From NCBI GenBank assembly GCA_024635885.1, contig JAGXIA010000093.1, positions 1 through 13,337 on the forward strand: a stretch of 13,337 nt of DNA, in the 5' to 3' direction. This document shows positions 1-6,091 of the stretch, one piece after another. The notes beneath the pieces were generated by a model. It was not told the origin of the DNA. It did not search any database and saw only the letters and a list, made by a program, of their open reading frames with translations. Each line of letters opens with the position of its first letter. Within the stretch, counting starts at the first letter, position 1. Made by a program: the position numbers and the translations under genes. This DNA is from Helicobacteraceae bacterium (GTDB lineage: Bacteria; Campylobacterota; Campylobacteria; Campylobacterales; Sulfurimonadaceae).

Positions 1-651
1 CCTGAAAAGAAAGCTTTGAATTATAAGTTTGGAGCTGGACTTCAATACGCAATAACTGACGCAATAGGAATACGTTTAGAAGCAGAACGCTATCGAATTG
101 GCGATGCAGTCGGCAATGATGGAGATATAGATCTTTACTCACTTGGTCTTACTTATAGATTTGGTGTAACGAAAGAAGTTGCTACTGAAGAGGTAATTGC
201 TCCTGTTGTAGAAGAGGAAGAGGTAGTTGTTGTAGTAACTGAACCTGAAGCACCAGAGAAGATTATAGAAGCTGTGACAAAAGTAAAAACAATTGTTCTT
301 GTTTTTGAAGATGTCCATTTTCAGTTTGACAAGTCTGGACTTAGTGAAAAGGCAAAGGATGCACTAAAAAAAGATGTCGCTCAATTAAGTGAAAATCCTA
401 AAATAAAAATGATCGTCGCAGGATATACATCTGAGATGGGTACGGAGAAATATAACCAAGGCTTGAGTGAAAGAAGAGCACAATCTGTAAAAGATTATCT
501 AGTCAAAGAAAAGCTTATTAAAGCGGATAAAATATTTATTGTTGGATATGGAGAAACAAGACCTGATGTATATGAGGCTAAGCCAAAGAAGATTTATTCA
601 AAAGCAGCAAAAGCTAATATGCGAGTTATTGTTAAAATAATTCACGAATAA
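1..651 (+). CDS. OmpA-family outer-membrane protein, 5'-truncated by the window edge
   Basis: The frame is open from base 1, so the true start lies upstream; the TTG at 16 is not a start. The visible part begins with the last strands of an outer-membrane beta-barrel (alternating hydrophobic residues, ending in LTYRFG). A linker of about 40 residues follows, rich in Val, Glu and Pro (runs EEEE and VVVVV). Then comes an OmpA-like peptidoglycan-binding domain with the family signatures VHFQFDKS, YNQGLSERRA and VGYGETRP. Such proteins tether the outer membrane to the cell wall. The usual GHTD loop motif reads GYTS, so the Asp that contacts diaminopimelate in characterised OmpA domains is replaced by Ser, while the Arg of LSERRA is kept. 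The final NRRV-type motif reads NMRV. The family call is firm; the exact porin or adhesin role cannot be judged without the N-terminus. Confidence 0.9.
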   Translation, partial: PEKKALNYKFGAGLQYAITDAIGIRLEAERYRIGDAVGNDGDIDLYSLGLTYRFGVTKEVATEEVIAPVVEEEEVVVVVTEPEAPEKIIEAVTKVKTIVLVFEDVHFQFDKSGLSEKAKDALKKDVAQLSENPKIKMIVAGYTSEMGTEKYNQGLSERRAQSVKDYLVKEKLIKADKIFIVGYGETRPDVYEAKPKKIYSKAAKANMRVIVKIIHE

Positions 652-671
652 AAAGAATCTATAAAAGTAAC

Positions 672-695
672 TCATATAGTTGAAACGCTATATGA
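672..695. repeat. Inverted repeat after the OmpA-like gene
   Basis: Two perfect 8-base arms, TCATATAG and CTATATGA, enclose an 8-base loop 20 bases after the OmpA-like stop codon. The stem is AT-rich and no U-tract follows on either strand. It could be a weak terminator or 3'-end stabiliser for the OmpA-like mRNA, but chance is not excluded in AT-rich DNA. Confidence 0.3.
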
Positions 696-718
696 TTATC
701 TGAGAAGTTTGTATGAGG

Positions 719-740
719 TAGTCCCCAATACTGGGGACTA
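719..740. terminator. Strong hairpin between convergent OmpA-like gene and rpsR; candidate bidirectional terminator
   Basis: A perfect 9-bp stem (TAGTCCCCA with TGGGGACTA) closes on a 4-base loop (ATAC). It begins 7 bases after the rpsR stop codon and 67 bases after the OmpA-like stop. The GC-rich core makes it much the most stable hairpin of this gap. Neither strand has a U-run after the stem, so it is not a textbook intrinsic terminator; it may instead pause polymerase or protect 3' ends. Placement between convergent transcripts supports a 3'-end role. Confidence 0.5.
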
Positions 741-747
741 TGAAAGC

Positions 748-1011
748 CTATCTAAGGTTTTCGAATGGAGCAGATACAACAGTTTTTCTAGTTACAGTGT
801 ATGGAACTAGAGCAGCTGCACGAGCTCTTTTGATTACGATTGTAATCATATCTTGGTGGCGTTTACAGTTACCTGTTAAACGACGTGGCATAATTTTATA
901 TCTTTCTGAAAGAGAGAAGCGTAGTGCTGCTACATCTTTGTAATCCATAAAATCAACTTTTGCTTCACAATATTTACAAAATCTTTTTTTGTATTTTCTT
1001 TTTTCTGACAT
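748..1011 (-). CDS. rpsR: 30S ribosomal protein bS18
   Basis: This 87-residue protein has the full S18 signature, including YKDVAALRFSLSERYKI, MPRRLTGNC and KRHQDMITIVIKRARAAALVPYTV. S18 pairs with S6 in the platform of the small ribosomal subunit. Cys12, Cys15, Cys49 and His52 form a CX2C...CX2H set, so this looks like the zinc-binding (C+) version of S18 rather than the cysteine-free version. The ATG has a good Shine-Dalgarno (AGAAGG, 7 bases upstream). It is the last gene of rpsF-ssb-rpsR, 24 bases after ssb, and a strong hairpin follows its stop codon. Confidence 0.98.
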   Translation of the reverse strand: MSEKRKYKKRFCKYCEAKVDFMDYKDVAALRFSLSERYKIMPRRLTGNCKRHQDMITIVIKRARAAALVPYTVTRKTVVSAPFENLR

Positions 1012-1035
1012 GTTATTACCTTCTATTATCTATTT

Positions 1036-1608
1036 CTAAAACGGAATTTCATCTTCGTCGATGTCAATAACAGGAACAGAGTCACGACTAGGCATTTCAC
1101 GGCTTTGCTCTCGAGCTTGGCTGTTGTTGTAGCTAGGTTTTTGATAACTTTGTTGTGTTGCAGGTTCATTATTACCATAACTGGCTTGACTAGGCTTTTG
1201 ATAGCTTTGTTCTCTACCTTGTTGTGGTTCATAATCTCCACCTTGGTTATCATTCGCTGGTGCGTTGTAAGAACCTTGGTTGTCACCCTTTGAATCTAGC
1301 ATCTGCATAGTCTCAACTGTTACTGAATGCTTAGAACGTTTTTGTCCATTTTGATCGACCCATTGTTCAAAGTTTAATCTTCCTTCAACTAGGATTTTAC
1401 TCCCCTTGCGTAGGTACTGGTTAGCAACTTCTGCGCTTCTTCCAAAGAATGTGATGTCTACAAAACATACTTCCTCTTTCTTTTCACCATTTGTAGTGAA
1501 TTTACGGCTGGTAGCTATAGCAGTTTTTGCTATACCCATTCCGCCTTGAGAATATCTAAGTTCGATATCGCGAGTTAAGTTTCCAACTAAAATTATTTTA
1601 TTAAACAT
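1036..1608 (-). CDS. ssb: Single-stranded DNA-binding protein SSB
   Basis: SSB coats single-stranded DNA in replication, repair and recombination and recruits partners through its C-terminal tip. Residues about 1-108 form the OB-fold, starting MFNKIILVGNLTRDIELRY and containing LVEGRLNFEQW. Residues about 109-180 are a disordered linker rich in Gln, Asn, Ser, Tyr and Pro. The protein ends in the acidic partner-binding tip DEDEIPF, the counterpart of DDDIPF in E. coli. Total length is 190 residues. The linker carries an octapeptide repeated three times (EQSYQKPS, QQSYQKPS, EQSREMPS). The ATG follows an AAGGAAA ribosome-binding site. The position between rpsF and rpsR is the common bacterial arrangement. 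Confidence 0.98.
   Translation of the reverse strand: MFNKIILVGNLTRDIELRYSQGGMGIAKTAIATSRKFTTNGEKKEEVCFVDITFFGRSAEVANQYLRKGSKILVEGRLNFEQWVDQNGQKRSKHSVTVETMQMLDSKGDNQGSYNAPANDNQGGDYEPQQGREQSYQKPSQASYGNNEPATQQSYQKPSYNNSQAREQSREMPSRDSVPVIDIDEDEIPF
1088..1211. repeat. Three dispersed 22-nt direct repeats inside the SSB linker
   Basis: Copies lie at 1088-1109, 1133-1154 and 1190-1211. The second and third match at 20 of 22 bases; the first is more diverged. Each encodes, on the minus strand, an octapeptide of form [EQ]QS[YR][QE][KM]PS in the disordered linker of SSB. They look like duplicated coding units rather than a regulatory or mobile element. Confidence 0.7.
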
Positions 1609-1639
1609 GGGCTTTCCTTAATTGCTTAGACTTTATTGA

Positions 1640-2119
1640 CTACTTAGCTTCTGCTTCTTCAGTAGCAACTGCTTCTGCTTCAACTGCTGGAACTTCAACT
1701 GCTGGAGCTTCAGTCGCAGGTACTTCTGCTTCAGGTGCTTTGTCATCAACTACTGGAGTTTCTGTTTTAACAGGTGCTTCAGCACTTTTTTTAGCTTTTG
1801 TAACTAAATAATTCCACGCCGCTATTTCACGGTTAGTATCATATTTAATAGTAACAAAACGAAGAAGTTCTTCATTAATACGGAAACGTCTTTCAATTTC
1901 AGAAATTGCAGACGGAACAACTGTATAATAGATAACATGGTAATAACCACGCTCACTTTTATTAATAGGATAAGCTAATTTTCTCATTCCCATTGGGTTT
2001 GTAGTAGCGATTTCGCCACCGTTTGAAGTAATAATTTCTTCGATAGCTGTAATGCTAGCTTGAATTTCTTCTGCTGTTAATGTTGGTTTTACGATTACTA
2101 GGTTTTCGTAATGTCTCAT
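1640..2119 (-). CDS. rpsF: 30S ribosomal protein bS6 with long repeat-rich acidic tail
   Basis: S6 binds S18 on the 30S platform. Residues about 1-105 are the S6 fold, starting MRHYENLVIVKPTL and containing YPINKSERGYYHVIYY and INEELLRFVTIKYD. The ATG at 2119 is chosen because S6 proteins begin MRxYE and an AGGAG lies 10 bases upstream; an in-frame ATG at 2149 would add 10 untypical residues and has no such site. The protein has 159 residues. About 50 of these form a C-terminal tail of Ala, Glu, Pro and Val, including four pentapeptide units (APEAE, VPATE, APAVE, VPAVE). E. coli S6 ends in a much shorter acidic tail, which RimK extends with glutamates; whether this tail has a like role is unknown. 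First gene of rpsF-ssb-rpsR. Confidence 0.97.
   Translation of the reverse strand: MRHYENLVIVKPTLTAEEIQASITAIEEIITSNGGEIATTNPMGMRKLAYPINKSERGYYHVIYYTVVPSAISEIERRFRINEELLRFVTIKYDTNREIAAWNYLVTKAKKSAEAPVKTETPVVDDKAPEAEVPATEAPAVEVPAVEAEAVATEEAEAK
1681..1740. repeat. Degenerate 15-nt tandem repeat in the rpsF tail
   Basis: Four consecutive 15-base units lie at 1681-1695, 1696-1710, 1711-1725 and 1726-1740. The first two (CAACTGCTGGAACTT and CAACTGCTGGAGCTT) differ at one base; the other two are more diverged. On the minus strand they encode pentapeptides of form [AV]P[AE][VTA]E. The unit keeps the reading frame, so copy number could vary between strains without breaking S6. Confidence 0.8.
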
Positions 2120-2155
2120 AGAGTATAATCTCCTTTTGGTATGTGCCAATTAAGG

Positions 2156-2215
2156 CTTTGTTTCCCTTTCGGATGTATATATATCGCTATTAATAGTGAT
2201 ACAAAGAGAAAGGAA
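2156..2215 (-). promoter_or_regulatory. Structured rpsF leader; candidate S6:S18 autoregulatory element
   Basis: Read on the minus strand, the leader can form an 8-bp stem (2208-2215 with 2163-2170, one G-U pair). It encloses an 18-base near-palindrome at 2183-2200 (ATCACTATT/AATAGCGAT, one mismatch). A second 6-bp pairing (CTTTGT at 2201-2206 with ACAAAG at 2156-2161) interleaves with the first, so the two are exclusive or form a pseudoknot. A CCG sits at the base of the 3' arm. S6:S18 complexes are known to repress their own operon through CCG-containing leader hairpins in many bacteria. That this is such an element is inference. The 18-base palindrome could instead be a DNA operator. Confidence 0.35.
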
Positions 2216-2243
2216 CATGGAATTGTACAGAATATATGCTTAA

Positions 2244-2249
2244 ATTATA
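2244..2249 (-). promoter_or_regulatory. Candidate -10 box for rpsF-ssb-rpsR
   Basis: The minus strand reads TTATTTATAATTT, a consensus TATAAT after T-rich sequence, as is usual for sigma-70 promoters in this phylum, where a -35 box is poorly conserved. Transcription would start near 2237 and give a leader of about 118 nt holding the structure at 2156-2215. TACAAT at 2222-2227 and TATATA near 2177-2182 are weaker alternatives that would shorten or remove that structure. Confidence 0.45.
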
Positions 2250-2311
2250 AATAAGTGATTAAGATGTATAGTTAAAACCTATAAATGTACAACTAGAGTT
2301 TACTGTTTAAT

Positions 2312-2319
2312 GGTATAAC
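2312..2319 (+). promoter_or_regulatory. Candidate extended -10 promoter for the yibQ-dprA pair
   Basis: TGGTATAAC is an extended -10 element (TGnTATAAC) about 90 bases before the chosen ATG at 2410. Upstream sequence is AT-rich with no clear -35 box. It is the best candidate in this divergent gap for the plus-strand pair. Confidence 0.4.
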
Positions 2320-2409
2320 TCTATTTAAAATTAAATCATGGCATATTGCAATAAAATGGCACTTTATTTGCTGGTGCTGATATACTTGTTAAATCACTTT
2401 GGAGAATCA

Positions 2410-3450
2410 ATGGCAAAAAGAAAAAAAAACACTTTAACGAATAGCTCAAAAATACTGACGTATATAGCCTGGACATTGGCTGTTATCGCACTTCTTTTAA
2501 GTAGCCTCGCAGCAGGTTATTATTTTGGATATGCAGACGCAAAAGAGGATATTCATAAAAAAGAGAAACTTAAAAACCAAAAAAGAGTAGCGATGCTAAA
2601 AAGAGTTGAAGAAGCTACCAAGCATACAAAAGCAACTGTAAATGAAAGACTGAAGCAGGTTCTGCAAAAAGAAGATACCAAAAAAGAATTACCAAAGTGT
2701 GAAGTACTCACAAATCAGCTGAACGAAGGAGCTTCACATGAATTTGATGACTCTTCTCTTGCAAAAGCACCTTTAGAACTAAACAGAAGACCTATTATAA
2801 TTTCGACTAAACCTAAGTTGGCAATCATCATAGATGATATGTCACTCAAATCTCAAGTTGACGCTGTCAAAAGTTTAGGTTTACCACTTACTATGTCTTT
2901 TTTACCTCCTAGAGCTGCTCGTCCCAATTCGGCAATACTAGCATCTAAAGAAAATTTCTATATGGTCCATCTACCTATGGAAGCACAAAATTTTCCTAAA
3001 GAAGAACCATTCACTTTACATTCTGAAGATTCACAAAGCATAATTTCTCAAAGAATTAAAGACTTAAAAAAGCTATTTCCTAGAGTTGAATATATAAATA
3101 ATCATACCGGCAGTAAATTTACATCGAATGAAAGATCAATGAATCGTCTTATATTCGCACTTAAAAATCAACATATAAATTTTATAGACAGCAGAACTAC
3201 AGCAAAAACACAAGCCGAAAAAGTAATGGGAAATTTTGGTCTAAAGTATGTAGCAAGAGATATATTTTTAGATCATCATATGGACAAAGCATATATTAAA
3301 GTACAGATTAAAAAAGCTATTAAAATTGCAAAAGTTCATGGTACTGCCATAGCAATAGGACATCCACATATCAACACCTTACAAGCTTTGAATGAATCTA
3401 AGGGACTGTTTAAAGATGTAGATTTAGTTTACATAAACAGACTTTACTAA
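2410..3450 (+). CDS. YibQ-like divergent polysaccharide deacetylase, membrane-anchored
   Basis: This 346-residue protein matches the divergent polysaccharide deacetylase family (YibQ, COG2861). The enzyme domain spans about 135-346 and shows IIIDDM (139-144), VHLPME (186-191), NNHTGS (230-235), FIDSRT (258-263), RDIFLDHH (283-290) and AIGHPH (315-320); the Asp and His residues are the expected metal ligands. A basic N-terminus (KRKK) and one membrane segment at about 15-41 anchor it, with the enzyme outside the inner membrane, followed by a Lys/Glu-rich helical stretch at about 45-95. Substrate is unknown; a cell-wall or surface glycan is the natural guess. ATG 2410 is chosen over 2338 because GGAGA lies 5 bases before it and the added 24 residues would put a second hydrophobic stretch before the basic anchor. 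Confidence 0.85.
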   Translation: MAKRKKNTLTNSSKILTYIAWTLAVIALLLSSLAAGYYFGYADAKEDIHKKEKLKNQKRVAMLKRVEEATKHTKATVNERLKQVLQKEDTKKELPKCEVLTNQLNEGASHEFDDSSLAKAPLELNRRPIIISTKPKLAIIIDDMSLKSQVDAVKSLGLPLTMSFLPPRAARPNSAILASKENFYMVHLPMEAQNFPKEEPFTLHSEDSQSIISQRIKDLKKLFPRVEYINNHTGSKFTSNERSMNRLIFALKNQHINFIDSRTTAKTQAEKVMGNFGLKYVARDIFLDHHMDKAYIKVQIKKAIKIAKVHGTAIAIGHPHINTLQALNESKGLFKDVDLVYINRLY

Positions 3451-3451
3451 C

Positions 3452-4240
3452 ATGCCTAGAGTTCAGGAGAATATTTCTGAACTTTCTTCAATGAAAAAGT
3501 ACCCCTCACAAATTTTTTATGAGGGTAATCTTGAACTTTTAAAATCTCCTAAAATTTCTATAGTCGGTACTCGAAAACCTTCTAAATATTCTCGTGCTCT
3601 CACACATAAACTTGCTTCTTTATTATCAAAAAATGGTGTTTGTGTAGTTAGTGGCGGGGCGATGGGTATAGATGCAATTGCTCATACTGGAGCAGGCAGT
3701 TCAAACACTATATCGGTCTTGCCATGTGGAATTGATATTAAATACCCATCCGTAAATAAAAACTTACTAACAGACATCGAAAAAAATGGACTTCTGCTTA
3801 GCCAGTTTGAACTTGGATTTCGTGCAGCACCATGGAGTTTTGTGGTTCGAAACGAACTTGTAGTTGCCCTAGGTGATGTTTTAATCGTAGCAGAGGCAGA
3901 ACTAGGCAGCGGAAGTATGAGAAGCGTAGAATTTGCACTGAGTATGGGTAAAGAAATATTTGTATTTCCACACAGGCTCCAGGAGAGCAGTGCAACAAAT
4001 AAACTTTTACAAGAGGGTAAAGCAAAGGCTATATACGATATTGATGAGTTTGTAGCAAGATTTTCTGTGGCTGAATTTCCACATGCCAAACTTCTGCATA
4101 CTAAGAGTGACGAGTTTATAGATTTTTGTAATACAAATCCAAACTATGATCTTGCCTTAGCAAAATACCCAGAGAGAATTTTTGAAGCTGAACTTAGCGG
4201 TGAAATAAAAATTGAAAATGCAAAAGTATTTTTAATATAA
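3452..4240 (+). CDS. dprA: DNA-processing protein DprA
   Basis: DprA binds incoming single-stranded DNA during natural transformation and loads RecA. The Rossmann-type core covers about 33-205, with IVGTRKPS (37-44), SGGAMGIDAIAH (67-78), the WSFVVRNELVVAL segment and the GSGSMRSVEFAL segment. The last 45 or so residues (DEFIDFCNTNPNYDLALAKYPERI on) resemble the C-terminal domain of Helicobacter DprA; the N-terminal SAM domain of larger homologues is absent. At 262 residues it matches the short form of this phylum. Its ATG lies one base after the yibQ-like stop codon and has no clear Shine-Dalgarno, so translational coupling is likely. An inverted repeat (AGTTCAG at 3460-3466, CTGAACT at 3477-3483) falls just inside the gene. 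ATG 3491 is an alternative start but lacks a well-placed ribosome site. Confidence 0.93.
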   Translation: MPRVQENISELSSMKKYPSQIFYEGNLELLKSPKISIVGTRKPSKYSRALTHKLASLLSKNGVCVVSGGAMGIDAIAHTGAGSSNTISVLPCGIDIKYPSVNKNLLTDIEKNGLLLSQFELGFRAAPWSFVVRNELVVALGDVLIVAEAELGSGSMRSVEFALSMGKEIFVFPHRLQESSATNKLLQEGKAKAIYDIDEFVARFSVAEFPHAKLLHTKSDEFIDFCNTNPNYDLALAKYPERIFEAELSGEIKIENAKVFLI

Positions 4241-4248
4241 CACTTTAG

Positions 4249-5277
4249 TTAAAGTATTAACATCGCATCGCCATACGAGTAAAATCTATACTTATTCTTT
4301 ATCGCTTCTGCATAAAGCTCTTGAGCTTTATCTACACCAACAAAAGAGGCTACCAACATTAATAGTGTTGATTTTGGCAAGTGAAAATTCGTCAGCAGAT
4401 GATTCACTCTTAGGGGTTTGTTATTGGGATGTAAAAAAAGATTTGCTTCGCCTTTTATGGCATGTCGGTTTCTGGCGTAAAATTCTACAGTTCTTGTAGA
4501 AGTAGTCCCAACACTTAAAACCGCTACATCAGAATCGAGAAGTTCTTTGGCTTTGGGTGAAATATCATAGTACTCTGAATGCATAGGGTGGTCTGTAATA
4601 GTCTCTGCTTCAACAGGCTTAAATGTGCCACTTCCAACATGGAGTGTGACATAGGCATGCTCAAAGTTTTTACAAATTCTTGTATGTTGCTCCGGAGTGA
4701 AATGCAAAGATGCCGTAGGAGCGGCTACTGCTCCTTCATTAAGGGCAAATACACTTTGGTACTCGCTTTCATCTTCTTTATTGTCTTCTCTTTGTATGTA
4801 AGGAGGCAGAGGCACGTGACCAATTGTGTCTATAATAGGTAAAATATCCTCAAATCTTAGCTTATTTCCACATGCCATGAAGTTAACAATTCTGCTGCCA
4901 TCATTATTTAACTCTTTAACAACCGCGACTAGATTTTCATCAAAGAAAATTTCAGTGCCAACTTTTACTTTTCCACGTATATAGACATTTATATCATCAG
5001 CGTTTAATGCTCTGTTTATAAGAAGTTCAAGTTTTCCACCACTCTTTTTTTGTCCAAAAAGTCTGGCTTTTATAACTTTTGTATCATTAAATATTAAGGC
5101 ACAATTTTTTGGAATAAAGTTTTCTAATTCATAAAAGTTAGTGTGTGTTATTTGCTCTGTAGCTCTGTTATAAACTAGAAGTCTCGCGTGGTCTCTTGGT
5201 GATGCGGGGTGGGTAGCTATAAGTTCTTCGGGAAGATGAAAGTCATAACTAGAAGTGAGTAACTCGGAGTTACTCAC
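4249..5277 (-). CDS. queA: S-adenosylmethionine:tRNA ribosyltransferase-isomerase
   Basis: QueA transfers and isomerises the ribosyl part of S-adenosylmethionine onto preQ1 at the tRNA wobble position, giving epoxyqueuosine. The 342-residue protein has the usual length and signatures: YDFHLPEELIATHPASPRDHARLL, GAVAAPTASLHFT, HVGSGTFKPV, MHSEYY, VGTTSTRTVE and TNFHLPKSTLLMLV. The best start is GTG at 5277, overlapping the last 8 bases of tatC; no ATG fits the expected N-terminus. That GTG lies inside a 12-bp perfect hairpin (5253-5279) and has no strong Shine-Dalgarno, suggesting that translation depends on ribosomes finishing tatC. It is last of hemW-tatB-tatC-queA and ends 8 bases from convergent dprA, with no terminator visible between. 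Confidence 0.97.
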   Translation of the reverse strand: MSNSELLTSSYDFHLPEELIATHPASPRDHARLLVYNRATEQITHTNFYELENFIPKNCALIFNDTKVIKARLFGQKKSGGKLELLINRALNADDINVYIRGKVKVGTEIFFDENLVAVVKELNNDGSRIVNFMACGNKLRFEDILPIIDTIGHVPLPPYIQREDNKEDESEYQSVFALNEGAVAAPTASLHFTPEQHTRICKNFEHAYVTLHVGSGTFKPVEAETITDHPMHSEYYDISPKAKELLDSDVAVLSVGTTSTRTVEFYARNRHAIKGEANLFLHPNNKPLRVNHLLTNFHLPKSTLLMLVASFVGVDKAQELYAEAIKNKYRFYSYGDAMLIL

Positions 5278-5279
5278 TT
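5253..5279 (-). promoter_or_regulatory. 12-bp perfect hairpin over the tatC stop and queA start
   Basis: Arms AAGTGAGTAACT (5253-5264) and AGTTACTCACTT (5268-5279) are exact reverse complements around the 3-base loop CGG. In the mRNA the upstream arm holds both the tatC TAA (5272-5270) and the queA GTG (5277-5275). No U-tract follows in the sense direction, which argues against a terminator of the operon; on the plus strand TTTTATT follows, but no plus-strand gene ends here. A translational-coupling switch for queA is the favoured reading. Confidence 0.7.
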
Positions 5280-6091
5280 TTATTCTCTATAGGAACTGTT
5301 GAAGTTTCTTCTTTGGCTTCTTCTTCCTCTACTTCTTCACTCTCCTCTTCTAAGGGAGGAGCAGGGTTGACCATTCTAACGATTAAAATAGATAAACCAT
5401 AAAGAATAATAAGCGGTCCTGCCATTAAAAGTTGCGTTAAAACATCCGGTGGAGTCAGAAGTGCTGCAACTATAAAAATAATAATAACTGCATATTTGAA
5501 AAAGTCTCTCATCATTCTGTCATCAATCATACCAAGAAGTGCAAGGAAGTATGCAAATATCGGCAACTCAAAAGCCAAACCGAATCCAAACATAATTTTT
5601 GTAAAAAAACCGACATAATCTTCAATATTTATAAGTGGGGTAAATTTAAAACTACCAAACGTAATGAGGAAATCAAATCCAAAAGGGGTAACGATGTAGT
5701 AGGCAAATAAAACACCAATCAAAAACATGATTGTGCCGCCGAGTATAAATGGAATAATCATCTTCTTTTCATTAGCATAAAGACCAGGGGCCACGAACAT
5801 CCATATTTGTGAAAGTATTATTGGCAGCGCACCGACAATTGCCGCAAAAAATGAAACTTTCAGTGCTACAAAAAAAGCACCGCCGACCTGACTTGTAGTA
5901 ATCATTCCATTAGCGGCATTAACTGAGACTTTACCTACTTCAATCAATGCAACATTAAGCGGCTCAACCATCCACTCTAAAATAGGTTCATGAAAGAAAA
6001 ACATTACAAAAAACATAACAATTAAACTTGCAACTGAAATACCCAATCGTTTTCTTAGTTCTACTAAATGCGGTTTTAACTCATCAAACAT
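5270..6091 (-). CDS. tatC: Twin-arginine translocase subunit TatC
   Basis: TatC is the six-span inner-membrane receptor that, with TatB, recognises twin-arginine signal peptides on folded exported proteins. The 273-residue sequence has the family landmarks: PHLVELRKRL near the N-terminus, FVAPGLYANEKKM with the key Glu of the first cytoplasmic loop, FGFGLAFELPI and TPPDVLTQLLMAGPLIILYG with the conserved Asp. Hydrophobic segments agree with six spans. The last 30 or so residues are an unusual, highly acidic cytoplasmic tail (EEESEEVEEEEAKEE). The gene overlaps tatB by 8 bases upstream and queA by 8 bases downstream, so the three are surely cotranscribed. Confidence 0.98.
   Translation of the reverse strand: MFDELKPHLVELRKRLGISVASLIVMFFVMFFFHEPILEWMVEPLNVALIEVGKVSVNAANGMITTSQVGGAFFVALKVSFFAAIVGALPIILSQIWMFVAPGLYANEKKMIIPFILGGTIMFLIGVLFAYYIVTPFGFDFLITFGSFKFTPLINIEDYVGFFTKIMFGFGLAFELPIFAYFLALLGMIDDRMMRDFFKYAVIIIFIVAALLTPPDVLTQLLMAGPLIILYGLSILIVRMVNPAPPLEEESEEVEEEEAKEETSTVPIENKSE

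Noticed and set aside
16..18. TTG at 16 as start of the OmpA-like gene
   Set aside because: The frame is open to base 1 and the sequence is already mid-barrel, so the gene starts upstream of the window.
740..943. Plus-strand open frame antisense to rpsR
   Set aside because: It is the complement of a firm ribosomal-protein gene, has no ribosome site, and its sequence has no protein-like character.
1026..1293. Open frames on both strands over the SSB linker
   Set aside because: They arise from the low-complexity repeat codons of the linker; only the SSB frame has a family match and ribosome site.
2120..2149. Longer rpsF start at 2149
   Set aside because: It adds ten residues not seen in S6 and overlaps the AGGAG ribosome site that serves the ATG at 2119.
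2338..2409. Earlier start of the YibQ-like gene at 2338
   Set aside because: No ribosome site precedes it, and it adds a second hydrophobic stretch before the basic membrane anchor; ATG 2410 has GGAGA at good spacing.
3682..4089. Minus-strand open frame of 135 codons inside dprA
   Set aside because: Ser/Leu-rich complement of dprA with no start signals; dprA is unmistakable.
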